From: Pteria penguin
Lineage: Eukaryota; Mollusca; Bivalvia; Pterioida; Pteriidae
Length of the DNA: 64,000 nt
NCBI GenBank assembly: GCA_035048485.1
Contig: CM068587.1
Coordinates: 46,251,496 to 46,315,495, forward strand
Reading direction: 5' to 3'
This document shows positions 22,701 through 35,400 of the stretch, piece by piece; position 1 is the stretch's first letter, and every line of letters begins with the position of its first letter. A program made the position numbers and the translations under genes. The notes beneath the pieces were generated by a model. It searched no databases. It saw only the letters and a list, made by a program, of their open reading frames with translations, and had not been told where the DNA came from.

Positions 22701-23640
22701 GTTAATTTCTCGGCTAAGTAAATAATAGAATAGCACACATCTTTAAATATACAGAAATGCAATTCTTACATTTTATGAATTTTATCAAGAAGTCTTTGAA
22801 TAAATATGATACTGATAATTTCAAATTTAATAATCAATTTCAATATTGCACCTCCTGGAAACTTTTGTACGCAGTTTTCCAATCCAGGGATCTTCCATTA
22901 TAAGTATATTAAAAATATTTTCTCTTGATTTTGTGGTTATATCCTCATAAGAATCACGTTTGTCATGATTTATAAAGTGTCTCGTTATCGGTTTGTTTCT
23001 TTCGTCTATAATAATTTTTCTTTTAATATACCAACAACAACAGCAACAACAACAACAACAACAAATTCTATTCTCATCAATGCATAAAAATTACAGTGTA
23101 CAGAAAATATTATATTACAATATATATACATACAATAGTAAAAACAGCAAAACATGCGTATGATAATATTTCATCCCGGGGGTGAACTCCGATTTTAACT
23201 ATAGAGATAAATTTTACAGTAAAGGTCTTCCAGCTTTTGGTGGTAAACTATGAAATGAACTTAAAGGTGTTGGGGTAAACATAATAATATTTCTTTAAAT
23301 AAGTTTTCTTAGCATTAAAATGTCTGCGTTTGTGCGCCTGAACAGCCAGTGCATCTGAGCTCCTACATCATTTAAATTACAAATATTACATTTTCTCTTA
23401 TTTCTATCTAAATTTCTATATCTGTTTCTACGGGTAATTTAAAATATCCTGTTCTGAACTGACATTATAATTTTGGGTTTTTTCCGGAGTTATTTCAATA
23501 GATAGTCTCAAATGAAAGGTCAGTTTTAAATATTCTATAACTAATGCCTTTAGATCAATCAAAAACGATGCGGATGTTTAGATAAATTAATTATATTATG
23601 ATTTAAAACAGCGTTTTAAAGCCAGTTAATATAAATAAAA
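22700..23640. other. Gene A distal flank, AT-rich
   Basis: Paralogous to about 57,590-58,780. Contains an AAC/CAA microsatellite (23,033-23,062). No gene seen. Confidence 0.55.
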
Positions 23641-23651
23641 GACTTGTTCCA

Positions 23652-23712
23652 GGGGCTGGCTTGGTGTAGTTATTGAGCGCTTGGCTTGCGACGAAAATCC
23701 GGGTTAGATTGT
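23652..23712 (+). mobile_element. tRNA-derived SINE fragment
   Basis: GGGGCTGGCTTGGTGTAGTT and TGAGCGCTTGGCTTGCGACG match the head of the SINE at 10,692. Only the tRNA-like part remains. It is absent from the equivalent point in the gene B flank (about 58,770). Confidence 0.65.
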
Positions 23713-23994
23713 TAATTACTAATAACTCATGCACTCATGGTTTTTCTCTGACCATCTTTACGGTGGTTGCCCATAATTAATATAAATATAATAAACATAA
23801 AAAGGGGTGTTAACTTTCTATAAGAGCAGTCTTTATGTTCAGTTCAAATGCATTAGGATGTCAACTAGTATGTGAACAGGTGGGTCCTGATTGTTTCATT
23901 AATTTCAATTGTAGAAATAAAAAGGCTTCCACCAAGGACAAACAGATTGCTTTATTCTAAAATAGTGCATGTGCATCTCCATACTGTATCAGTT

Positions 23995-24150
23995 GGTTGA
24001 TTGGTGTTTGACGGTGTTTTAAAAAATGTTTCATGCAATATCATGGAAGCAGGAAACAACCAACTTCCTGTACCTTTAGATAATGGAGAATCGAACCTTT
24101 ATGGCCTTTTCCGAACGACAAGTGCTTAACCACTATACCAAGCTGTCCTG
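23995..24150 (-). mobile_element. Diverged tRNA-derived SINE
   Basis: Minus-strand head GGACAGCTTGGTATAGTGGT then TAAGCACTTGTCG, and a B box in reverse (GAATCGAACC on the plus strand); tail GGTTGATTGGTGTTT. A related diverged copy lies at 62,385-62,482 in the gene B flank, so this insertion may predate duplication. Confidence 0.7.
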
Positions 24151-24224
24151 TACAATATTGGTGAATGTAAAATACGAAAATAACTGGTGTGACATGACTA
24201 TGGCACTAACAATGAACCACAGTA

Positions 24225-24440
24225 GAAATTCACGGACCCCTGAAATTCACAGATGAGACCAGGTGTCCGGGAGGGGTGAGCGTCTCCTGTTTGGCTAGCC
24301 ACACCCGCTGTGAATGCCTTGACATACAGACGAAACAACATAATTCAGCATTATATATATACATGAATGTTAACAAACACTGTGTAGAAAGTGTCACAGC
24401 CATGTGACATGAGGCAAAGGGTACTAATAACACTCAAGTC
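24225..24440. repeat. Dispersed AGGTGTCCGGGAGGGGTGAG element
   Basis: Contains ATGAGACCAGGTGTCCGGGA and GGCTAGCCACACCCGC. Related copies lie at 9,295-9,365, 43,395-43,475, 48,300-48,365 and, in tandem, 46,100-46,450; and in reverse beside PLE 3' ends near 59,490 and 60,880. Probably a transposon-derived piece associated with PLE tails. Confidence 0.6.
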
Positions 24441-25255
24441 AAACCCTCCGCGGGGAATAATATTTTACAAATAGTACTATTTATTGAAAACCAATCCTGA
24501 CCGGAAATGACATAAAACAAAACAGCTTCAGATCAACATATATATAAGAGGTTACTACAAAACTATTAAATTAATAATTCTGATTATGTCCTGAAATGAC
24601 ATTTAGTAAACCATTCTTTCTTTTCTTTTTCCTCTTATACGCATTTACGTATACATAAATATGTACAAATTCGAACTTTTTTAAGCCATTGTAGCCAAAT
24701 GTTCAACGGTGTTATGTATCTCGGATCGGATGTGGCATTATAAAACAAGGTCCCGTGTCACGTTAGGGGTAGCATGTAAAAAATCTCTCAATGCACACAC
24801 GAGTGCTGAAATTATAAACAATAATATAAAACCACATGTTATATTCCATCAGTTATCACCCCAAATGTTTATATTTAGCGACCAGGGTTCCATATCCTAC
24901 ATGGGCCCTCTATTTTAAGGAGATTATTAACATACTGTTTCTTAGATGCAATATGAAGCAATAAATGTATATTGGAAATCTATGACATATATTTTGTGAT
25001 AAGAAGTATTTTTGCCTACAATAACAAGTTAATGAACGCAAAAATATAACATAAAAAACACAAATATACATTATGTGTTAAAAGAAGAAAGAAAAACAAA
25101 AATAAAAAACTACATGTAATATTCCATCAATTTCGCTCTAAATGTTTATATTAAGCGACCCGGGTTCCATTTCTTAAATGCGCCTGTATGTTAAGGAAAT
25201 TGATAACATCCTGTTCTTTAGATGCAATACGACTAAAAAAATGAAACATAACACC
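24440..25255. other. Gene A distal flank
   Basis: 24,680-24,800 (GGTCCCGTGTCACGTTAGG, AAAAAATCTCTCAATGC) matches 62,810-62,905 in the gene B flank. 24,840-24,920 and 25,120-25,200 form a diverged local duplication (ATATTCCATCA, CCAAATGTTTATAT, AGCGACC). No gene seen. Confidence 0.5.
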
Positions 25256-25430
25256 CTAATCAAGCAATCAACTGTTTATAAAACCCTAATCAGATAATAG
25301 CCTCAATTAACCAACTATATATAACCCTTATCAATCAATCAATATGACCAATCAACTAGCTATATATAACACCCTAATCAGTCAATATCACCAATCAACC
25401 AACTGAATACAGACCCAAAAGCACAAAGAT
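25255..25430. repeat. ~40-bp TATAAAACCCTAATCA-type minisatellite
   Basis: Degenerate units built from ATATAACACCCTAATCAGTC and AATATCACCAATCAACCAAC. The same array resumes at 25,740-25,875 and appears in the gene B flank at 63,255-63,470. Confidence 0.85.
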
Positions 25431-25444
25431 ACTACAGTTAAAAG

Positions 25445-25560
25445 GCACATTTTATTTCACTTATATTCGTTGCCTGACGGGAACTCGTACCCACGACCTA
25501 TGGTACCGAATCACCTAGCTGTCATAGCTTTATATGATTCTTTCTGTTTCAGTGATTGTA
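25445..25560 (-). mobile_element. tRNA-derived SINE fragment (second family)
   Basis: The plus strand reads GGGAACTCGTACCCACGACC and TACCGAATCACCTAGCTGTC, the reverse of the tRNA-like head at 51,047-51,140. A further piece of the same head (AGAGCTCGGGTAGCT) lies at 25,670-25,685. Confidence 0.6.
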
Positions 25561-25684
25561 TTCTTTAAGAGGATCCGCCTGCGTTTACGTCGGGTAAATC
25601 CCTTCACTTTCCGCGGCTGTGTTGTCATGCATACGTTTAGCTAATGGTTGGCTATTAAAGCTCTATTTTTGTAGAGCTCGGGTA

Positions 25685-25740
25685 GCTACATATATACATA
25701 TATATACATACATACATATATATACATACATATATATCCC
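25685..25740. repeat. (ATAC/ATAT)n microsatellite
   Basis: Interrupted ATAC and ATAT repeats. Confidence 0.9.
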
Positions 25741-25875
25741 TATTCAATATTGCCCCATTAACCAACAATATATAAAAACCCGAATAAGGCAATCAGTCAA
25801 TTTCATTTATCAACCAACTGTATATAAAACCCTAAACAGTCAATATCACCCATCAACCAACTATATATAAAAAAT
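25740..25875. repeat. ~40-bp minisatellite, continuation
   Basis: Further units of the 25,255 array (TATATAAAAACCCGAATAAG, CAATATCACCCATCAACCAA). It ends about 350 bp before the stop codon of gene B. Confidence 0.82.
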
Positions 25876-26229
25876 CTAGCAGTTTTCAGTTACATTTTTG
25901 TACAAGTATATCAACAATGACACGGTTGTTATTACTCTAAATTACTGAATTTAATGACTTCAAGGTTTGACTGTGGTGATCCCTATAAGCAAGATTTTCT
26001 CAAAATGCCAATACAAAAAAATTCTAATTTTCTTTTTATAACGGATGGGGCTGACAAACACTTTTATATGTATGTTATAAAAATCTCCGATAGAGTGCTG
26101 CGTAATTGTTTGTGCACGTTGTTCTGTTCAGTATTCGATTCTATGAGAATTTTGTCACCATGCTCTATACTTTATGAAGAATTCAACATTTCTCAGGGGT
26201 TAAGAAGAGTAAAAATAAATTCCAGACAC

Positions 26230-26453
26230 TTAAGCGGTATTCTCTTCCGGATAAATCCGTTTAATCAGCATTTTGCTTCTTGTTCTCTGTGCATTTTTCC
26301 ATGTAGGTTTCCATCCATTAGGAAAGAAGGATGTTGGATTACTGCATCTACCGCCTCTGTAGATATACCACCATCCGGCTCCAAAGCGGTAAGGGCACTC
26401 GGCAGTTTTATTGACCTCTCCATTACCAAGGGCAACGAATGGCACGTCACCAT
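26230..26453 (-). CDS. Gene B exon 9, C-terminal fibrinogen domain and stop
   Basis: 224 bp including the TAA, acceptor GAGCAG, phase 1 in, which matches exon 8. Translation: GDVPFVALGNGEVNKTAEC, FGAGWWY, GGRCSNP, NGW, SKMLIKRIYPEENTA. It has the fibrinogen end pattern (C then A-WWY, a second Cys, and SKMLIKR near the end). The DxDND calcium-binding aspartates that normally precede the first of these cysteines are replaced by ALGNGEVNKTA, so calcium binding at that site is unlikely. An ATTAAA lies about 275 bp downstream but I am not confident it is the polyadenylation signal. Confidence 0.85.
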
Positions 26454-29400
26454 CTGCTCACATAAATGTTAGTAATTAGACAAAGCATAAATCACAAAAA
26501 AACAGAAAAAACCCCGAAAAAACAAAGAATATATATAAAACAATATTATCATACGGACCTATAACGCTCACAGGGGCATACTAAATTTTCAGTCATGAAA
26601 TTATGTAAAGCATAAAAAGTAAGGAATATATCCCTCATGCATGCCTCTGTTCTTAGATTGATTTTTTGGTTCTGGTTTAGGTTTTTCGGTTAATTTGCTT
26701 TGGCATCTAGTGCAAAAAATGGAAAGGTATATATGTTCTATATTTATCATTCAGAAACAATTCACTACTTGAAAATATATATCCTTTTCCACATTGTGCA
26801 TTGACAACTGACTGTATTTTTTTTTTTTTCTTGATTGTAGAAACCAAGAAAATGACAAAAAAGGAATGAAAAGATTAAAGTTAGAATTTGACCTAGCAAA
26901 AATACTGAGTGCCGCAAAACATTTTAAATTTGTATTCGTGTAAAATGAAATCAAACATTTTTCGCCTTTAGCGGGGGTTTGAATCATATAGGAATAGCCT
27001 TTATTAAATTAGATATAAATTAGATATAAAAATGATCAAAAATCAGGAAAATTAGATTTTAAAACTCAATACTTAAAAAAGAATATTTTTAAAAAGGATC
27101 TATGGAGCCGATCTGAAGAATCCATCCCTTGACAGATCTGGTCAAAAACAGCAACATTTTTAAGAAACGTAGTGATACTACATGCGTAGCAAAATTCTAC
27201 ACTTTTTTTATTAATTCTGAAGGAGAAGTCCATAAATAACGCATTATTACACCATGTAGTATATCCCCCTCTTTTTTTAACCTTAAAAGAATTGCAAAAA
27301 ATTACTCAAAATTAATTTTGTATTTTTTTCTAATTACATTTACTTTAATAAAATGAGTTGAAATACAGTAAATAAATGCACTATAAGCAACGTACAAGGA
27401 AAACATATAAGGAATTACTTGAAAATAGGTAAAAATTACCAAAATATCATTTATATATAGATATATACCCATCATAGTGGTCTATATAGTTCCACATATC
27501 GGTAAGCAGTGGGTTCGATTGCTATACCACCAAATACCTTGTTGTCCGTTCAATAGCTTTCATCTGTACAACGTACTAGGTTCGAATCTATGACTCCCTA
27601 TGTATTCTTTTTAATTGCTCTTGTTCTAAATAGTCCGGGTTCGAATCTCTAGTGCCAAATATCTATACCAGTGATCTTCGCACACACCTTAAAAGGTTTG
27701 AATCAATTACCACAAAACTGTCTTTCCTTCAATTCCTGCATACATGTAACTGAGGATTCGTAGGTGTTTTTATCCAATTGAAAACTACTGACTACGTAAG
27801 TTGTTGTGCATTGCCACTGAAGTGACTGTTTATTAACTAAGTACAGCAGATAAAAATCTACTGTTATGATTCTCTAATTATTAAACATTACATAAATTTA
27901 TGTAATAGATAGTAACATCAAGCAATGACTTATCAAAACATATCAGAATAAAAAGGGGAAATAACCCCTATAAAATTGACTGCTATATTAATATAATTAT
28001 CTTTGTGGTCTGAAACCGCCAAGTACTTGCGTTATGTAGCGGGTTCGGCGATGGAAAGAAATTGCAGTGTTCCCACAATCCGCTATAAGACAAAAGTGGT
28101 AGCGAAACTACCATCATTGACTTGATCAACGAAGTCATTGTGGGTATATTGCTGATTGAATCTTGGCAATAGTTTACACACAATTACTTTATTTACCTTG
28201 AAGCGGTAGTGTAAAGTTGTAACCACCGCTTTTATCTCAGACGCCAGTTCTTCGGGAGAATCCCGAATCAAAACGTCGTTGCCACCCGCTATCAAAATTA
28301 TCATATGTGGTCTAAATTGTTCTATATATTCTGCTTCATACTTCAATATATCGCTTACCAGTCTGCCACCTACACCTCTGAATTTAATAAGGTGCGTGTC
28401 TGGAAGGCCTAAATCTGGCCGATATCTATTATCCGTGTCGTTTTTAACAAAATTAAAGAAGCAATAGAATGACCTACCACGAGAATTTTCGTTTTATTTT
28501 CCATTTGCGCTAATGAATGAATCAAAAGATACAATAAATGGCGAATGTAATATTCTTTTTCTAGTTAAAAGAATTGAATATTAAAAGATCAGAATTAAAG
28601 ACTTGCTTACCAGAAAGTGGAATTTTAAAACTTAAATTTTTCCGGTAAAATAAAGCACTACCGAATCTTTAGACGACCCAAGCGAAGGTGCCGAAAGCGC
28701 GGGCTTGGCCCTATGTCCTAAGCTGGGAAAGTGTTTGATTGGATGTTGCAACCAGTTTCATTGCGTCCTCCTAATATAGTCCGACCATGCCACCCTCCTG
28801 GTCATCGCGCAAGAGAGACAACTCTAATTCAACAAATAAAATAAGCAAAGGAAATACGCATATCTCTAAATATAAAACTCTTTAAGTTATTCTACTTAAA
28901 AATTATTTTCGGAATGAAACCAAAAACAACAACACATCTTAAAGATAACGTTTTAACATACCTATAAATTTAGTTTGTCATTTTATATAGTTGGTCTGAA
29001 GAAGTTTGTCATAGGAGGGTATCTTCTGGGGTCTTGTTGACCCGCCCTGCATTTTCCCTTGACATATCTGGCCGAAAAACAACAACCCAGTAGAGAACCT
29101 TAAGTATTTTCCCAATCAAGTTTGATCAAAATCCATATCGGGGTTCTGGAAGTCGAAAATGTTAAGAGTTTACTCCGGGCGGACGATGAACAACATTTCA
29201 ATAGCGCCTTTATCTCAGGTGTGCTAAAAATAACGAGAATTAAGGTTATGAAGATATTTAGATTAAATAGTACATACAACACATATAAAACATGTACATT
29301 TAGGCACTTACAGTTATTCTATATGCCCTATTAAAAAGTGGGGGATCGGGTACAGGAGATTGTCTGGTGCGTAGCTTAATGAATGTTGACTATGCAAAAG

Positions 29401-32400
29401 ACGCATTCAAAGGGTTTCTTTATATACCATGGCATAAGACTTCGTTTAAGCAATACACCTTGTAGTATAAATGGTGTAGATAAAAAGAGAAGATGTGCAA
29501 GATGGGTGACAATACTTAGAAACTTAATTGAAAGTACGTACTGTAATTGTTTTTGAACTTTAGATGATATTCATTGCCTTCGACTTCGAAATCCTCGAGT
29601 ACTTCATTTCCATCTTGAAGTAAATTATTCCAAAACACAATTCTCATGTTGTACTTTGCTATGCTCGTCAGCTGCTTTAGTGCTTCGTTCCCTGTTATAT
29701 AGATATATGTACAATCAAGTTAAGTATATGATTGGTGAATGCAGCGTGAGATGAGTTTGGCTTTTGAATCAGGTGAGCTAAAAGAACAGGAATTAAAGAG
29801 ATATACAAAACAAGTGCATGTAGGCCACTACTATCAATCTATATGGGATATTAATGGAAGGAGGGGGCAACTATCTGTCTCTTTTATACGCAAAACTAGA
29901 GGTGGCATTATAAGTTTGTTGAGGAAACATAAATTATCTGCTGAAATGAACAAAGGACAGCTGGAATTAATGCTCCAAACACAGGAAGTTATTTGCTCTT
30001 CCTTGACAAGAATCGAGAAAGTCACAACCAAACCCATAATGTCAACAAAATGGTGAAAGGACACATTATTGTAGCTGCCAGGGGAGGTTAAAAATGCCAC
30101 TGAGGGAAGTGCACACTATAATAACTTCCATTACGTTCAGGGCATTTTAGTATATTATTACAGCTAACATCTTATACAAGGCACATTACCATAACTACCA
30201 TTAGATGCAGGGCTCATTATTATGGCTAACATTGGATGTAGGGGACATCATTATAACTACCATTGTGTTCAGGGCACACAATTAGAGCTACTATTGGGTG
30301 CGAGGCATATTGTATTTTTTTCATCATATTTCTCTCAATGAGCTAGACAGAGGATCCATGGTGGAGTTTATTCTCTATGCCCGCTACTATGGCACGTGCA
30401 CAATAATGAAGTAATTAATGGACAGAGCTAATACAAAAAAAAATGGAGTAAGGGAGAATTTAACAATTTGCCAGCTTTCAAAGCAGATTTATTTTAGACA
30501 TTTAAGTATTTAAGGGGCGGAAAATTGATCTGTAAATTATAAAATATTCGCAAAAATACTTCGTGATGGACATAAGAATGAATGCCTTATCGATAGTGTT
30601 CATGGGAAATGTAGCCAGCATGTCACGTGCTGTTGTTGTTGAACATAAACAATACTCATTCCTTAAATAGCTAACATATGGTGCATGGAAGACTAGTATC
30701 GCTACCAGCCATTGCAGGACACACCATTATAGCTACCATGCAGGGCATATTACTGTAGCTACAATTGGGATATAATTGGAAGCAGAGCGCATTATTGTGT
30801 CTGTCAATGAGTGCAGGGCATAGTATTATACCTACCACTGGATGCAGGGCACATTATTGTAGCTAACATTTAGTGCAGGGCATAGTATTATACCTACCAC
30901 TAGGTGCAAGGTACATTATTGTAGCTACGATGGGGTGCAGGGTACATTATTGTAGCTACCATTTAGTGGAAGGAATAGTATTATACCTACCATTTTGTGA
31001 AGGGCACATTATTGTAGACATCATTTAATGAAAGACATTGTATCTGTTAGGTACAGGACACCTTATTGTAAATACCAATTAGTGGGGGCAAAGTATTATA
31101 CCTACCATTGGGTGCAAGACGCCCATTATTGTAACTACCATTGGGTGCTTGGCACATTAATGTAGCTACCATTTGGTACAGGACATAGTATCATACCGAT
31201 CATTGAGTACAGGACGCATTATTGTAGCTACCATTTAGTGGAAGGAATAGTATTAGACCTACCATTTTGTGAAGGGCACATTATTGTAGGCATAGTATTA
31301 TTGCTACCATTAAGTGCAGGGTACATAATTGTATTGAACATACAACAAATCACGAATGACCTACCGAACCAGTAATCTGTGTTTGGTTCACCGAAGCCTT
31401 CCTTGTATTCTTCCCATGTTTTATTGAAGCTGTTTTGGTCGCTTGTGGCTCGATGTTGAATGACCTGAATTAAAATGTAACAGTCAAATAGAGCGTTATA
31501 TATCTAGAAGACCAGGTAAGCTTATATTGCTTATCTGAGCACCTAAATGATAATTTCGATAAGATTAGCAAATATCAAAGATTTTTAAAGTTATAATTTA
31601 TCCCAAAAGAATACCATATCTTTGTAGAGCACTGTGATATTAAGGTACCATCCTGGATCTCCATTACCCTTCACAGGAATGGATTTATGACCTATGCAGT
31701 CAGTCTGAGGACGAAATTTGTCAAAGCGGGGTATTCTCTGGGACTTATGACGCACTGTTCTGGATCCATTTCTTGATAACCATGCCTAAAACAACGCCAC
31801 TTGAAGGGAGATTTGAACCTTCAAGTCCCATTTCATCAAAAACTTTCACTACTTACAAAAAAAAGAAGTCCATTAGACTTTAATATAAAATAGGTAAATG
31901 CATTCCTTCCAATATTAGTACAAAAAATTGCATTGCATTTTTATAGCATTAATTTCGTTATTTCCATACAATCAGATAACAAACACAAAAATCAAAGAAA
32001 ATATTCAGAAAGTGTAAGAAATGAATAAGTCCCAAAAGACGTCAAGGACGGATAAAACATGTGACTTTGGAATGGAAACTAAAACAACATTTCTTGACAC
32101 ATCCTTTTAAATCATTCGATACATTTGGTCTTATACAATTAATACACTCTAGGGTCTATGTCGCCCGCACTGTATCCATCCTCGACGGATCTGGCCGAAA
32201 AACAACACCAGTAGGGGACTTTGAGTACTAAGTTACATCTAAATCTTTCCTTTTTTAAAACATCGCAAAATTGCACTCCACTTCTTCACAATACCACATA
32301 TTTCCTAAAATTCAGATAATATACACACAATGAGTGCAATATTAGAAAAACACAATGAAAAAATGAAACTAAGTCGGTAAACACGGAAACAAAAGACCCA

Positions 32401-35400
32401 AGTGGGTTAATATCCCTCACCTGAACACAATTTTTTTTATTCAATTGATATATTGAAAAATTGCAGATAAATATACATATTTCCTGATGTTTAATGTGTT
32501 GTGACCACAGTTTCTACTGAAAACTAAGTGTATAATTTGAATCATCATCAGCATTAAACAATGGTTTACACAGGCCAAATTAAAACTCATAACCTTTAAA
32601 TCTATCATAATTTACAGCGAATGAATGCTCAAAAGATTCTGTATACAGATCTGAATGTAAAATATCAAGATTTGCAAGAGATCATGAGTACTTCATTCCC
32701 CTCACTGTTTCTGCAGCATTAGAAATTGTGGAGAAGTGCTTCTACTCTCTTTGCTTTCCTCCGTCTTAAAAACTTCATGACAAATTCAAAAATTAAGATA
32801 TTGACGAAATTCTTTCACCTTTACATTCCTTAACATCATTATGATTAAAAGAAATTAAATTAAAGCAATATTGTCAACTAAACAAGAAAACTTAAGTCCC
32901 GTTATAGATCTGTTGTTGATTCCCGGTCAGATCCATAGTGGGGTGACATAAGCCTTAAAGATCTGACCGAGAATCAACAACATTTGTTGGGTACTTTAAG
33001 TACTTTATCCCTACATAATTTCAACAAAATCGTCAGCGGTTCTGAGGAAGTTGAAAAAGTGAAAATTTACGGAGGACGACGGACGGCGTATTCTGACGAT
33101 AGGTCACTCGTGTGTTTTCGCTCATGTAAACTACAAGTTAGAAAATATTACTAAACAGTTGAATCAAACAAAGGTAAATGCCAAAAAGTTAAAACAAAAC
33201 TTAAAATATAAATACATGTGGATGAGCAAGTGAAATCGATCACTATACTAAATATTATGAAATGTACTGTTCAGTATTCGAGGTGGCCACCCCCTTCTCA
33301 TACAAAGATACAAACTACACAAACATAAGCTAGAACACTGACAAGTCAGAAAGGGCTCCGCCGAACGACTTTTAAAGCAAACAGCAGCATTGTTAGTCCA
33401 TATTCCATTCAATAAAACTTACATTAAATGTTTGTTTTCCTGTCATCTTAAAATCTTTAGATGTAGCATCTTTTTGTGACGCTGATCTTTGCCCTAAATA
33501 GGTATAAACGTCTACCACTAGACTTTCTTTACCTATGAATGAAGTTTGAAGACTCTAGGATATATTCTTGTTGAGTTTTCACATCAGAACCAAATATAAT
33601 TGATGTGTTAAAACCATTTTTATACGCCCGTCATATGGCGTTGTCAGTCTGTCCATTCGAGGTCACGTTTTCTTTTTTCTGCAGCTTGTCAAGGTATTGG
33701 AGTGAAACTTGGCATATAACTTTATATCAATGAGGGTAAATAGTATTTCGCATTTCGGTATGATTGACTTGGTTTTGCAAGAGTTTTTGCACTTCAAGAT
33801 TTTCACAGTTTTCTGGACTTTTTCTGCAGTCTTTTAAGGTATTGGATTGAAACTTGGCATATAACTTTATATCAATGAAGGTAAGTACCATTTTGCATTT
33901 TGGTATGATTGACTTCGCTTTGCCAAAGTTATGGCGCTTGAACTTAGAAAATTTCAAGGATTTTACAGTATTACCGCTGTTATTCCTGCAGTCTTTCAAG
34001 GTAATGGAATGAAACTTTTCGTTTCGGTATAATTGACTTGGTTTCGCCAGAGTTATGGCTTGAACTTAGATTTTTTCATTGATAGCATAATGGCAGTTTC
34101 TTTGGGATGTAACAACTTCAGTAATCATGAATTGATTTTCATAAAACTTCTACAGAATACTCAGATCAAATAAAAGAATATGTCTTTCGATTTCGAAAAT
34201 ATCCCTTTTGTCACTTATGGGTCTTTAATTTTATTTATTTATTTTTTTTTTTTTGAAAAACTTTTGGAAAATTTTTAATGATTCATTTCTCAGTCTATCT
34301 GTTTCAAATTTAAATTTGTGATGGAATTATATATGAACTTTTTATAAATATATATTACTAGTTTTTATTTCTTCTGTATTCTTACGTTTTTGACGTAGAA
34401 GAAAAAAGGGGGTGTTTAAATTCTTCTTTTGGCGATAACTTCTTACTACCTTTATGGATTTCATTACCATTACATGGGGTTGTTGCCCTGGCTCAAATCA
34501 TGTGTAATCTTGAATATTTGGCGGAGAAAGCCTCCACTCTTTATTTTTTTCCCGTCAATCTAAGCGACGGGCGTGTTATGCCACGCTAGGCGTTGCTTTT
34601 GTTATATTTCACATCTGATTATGACTTTGACCTATGACCTCGAAAGCTACTGGTGTCTTCCTCTCACCATCTTCTGTCTTATTTTGAATAATATTTATGA
34701 CAATCTCCTCAAACTCAAGTTATGGTGCCATAGAAAGTGCTAACAGGAAGTAATTCTATCAGCATGAACAAAAAACTCTGAGTTCATTTACTCTATAAAT
34801 ACAAATCGAATAATCGTCAAAATCGAAATGCTTATTCCTCTTATTCATCCAAATATTATGTATAAAATTTATGAAAATTGTTAAAAGGAATTCAAAATAT
34901 CGCGTGCAGACGGACTGACAGACAGACAGAGTGATTACTGTAGGGTAATTAGGAGAAGAAATACGAGAAAACAACTTACAAATTACTTAGCTACATGTAT
35001 ATGTATAGATCACTGTAGCTAAAACTTGAAATTGACATGTATATGAAGGTGGCCTTTATACAAAAGTTTATGTTACAAGGTAACATAGAAAACGAGGATT
35101 CAAAAGGTATGTATCAGCAAGTGATCACTTAATAGAGGGGACCTTTATATAATAAATTTATGTTACAAAACACATAGAAAGTGATATGATTGAAAAAAGT
35201 CTTTATAAGCCAGTGACCTTTTTACAGAGGTGACTTTATACAAGAGATTGTCTAACAAAAGAACATAGAAAGTGATGATTGAAAAAGATCTTTATTAGCC
35301 AGTGACCTCTTTACAGAGGTGACTTTATACAAAAGTTTGTATAACAAAAGAACATAGAAAGAGAGGATTGAAAAAAGGTCTTTATAAGCAAGTGACCACT

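Noticed and set aside
25954..26472. 172-codon plus-strand frame across the end of gene B
   Set aside because: Antisense to exon 9; the minus-strand reading has the fibrinogen motifs.
28083..28346. SGNH fragment as an exon of gene B
   Set aside because: Stops and frame breaks, no splice-phase fit with exons 8 and 9, and no place for it in a fibrinogen domain.
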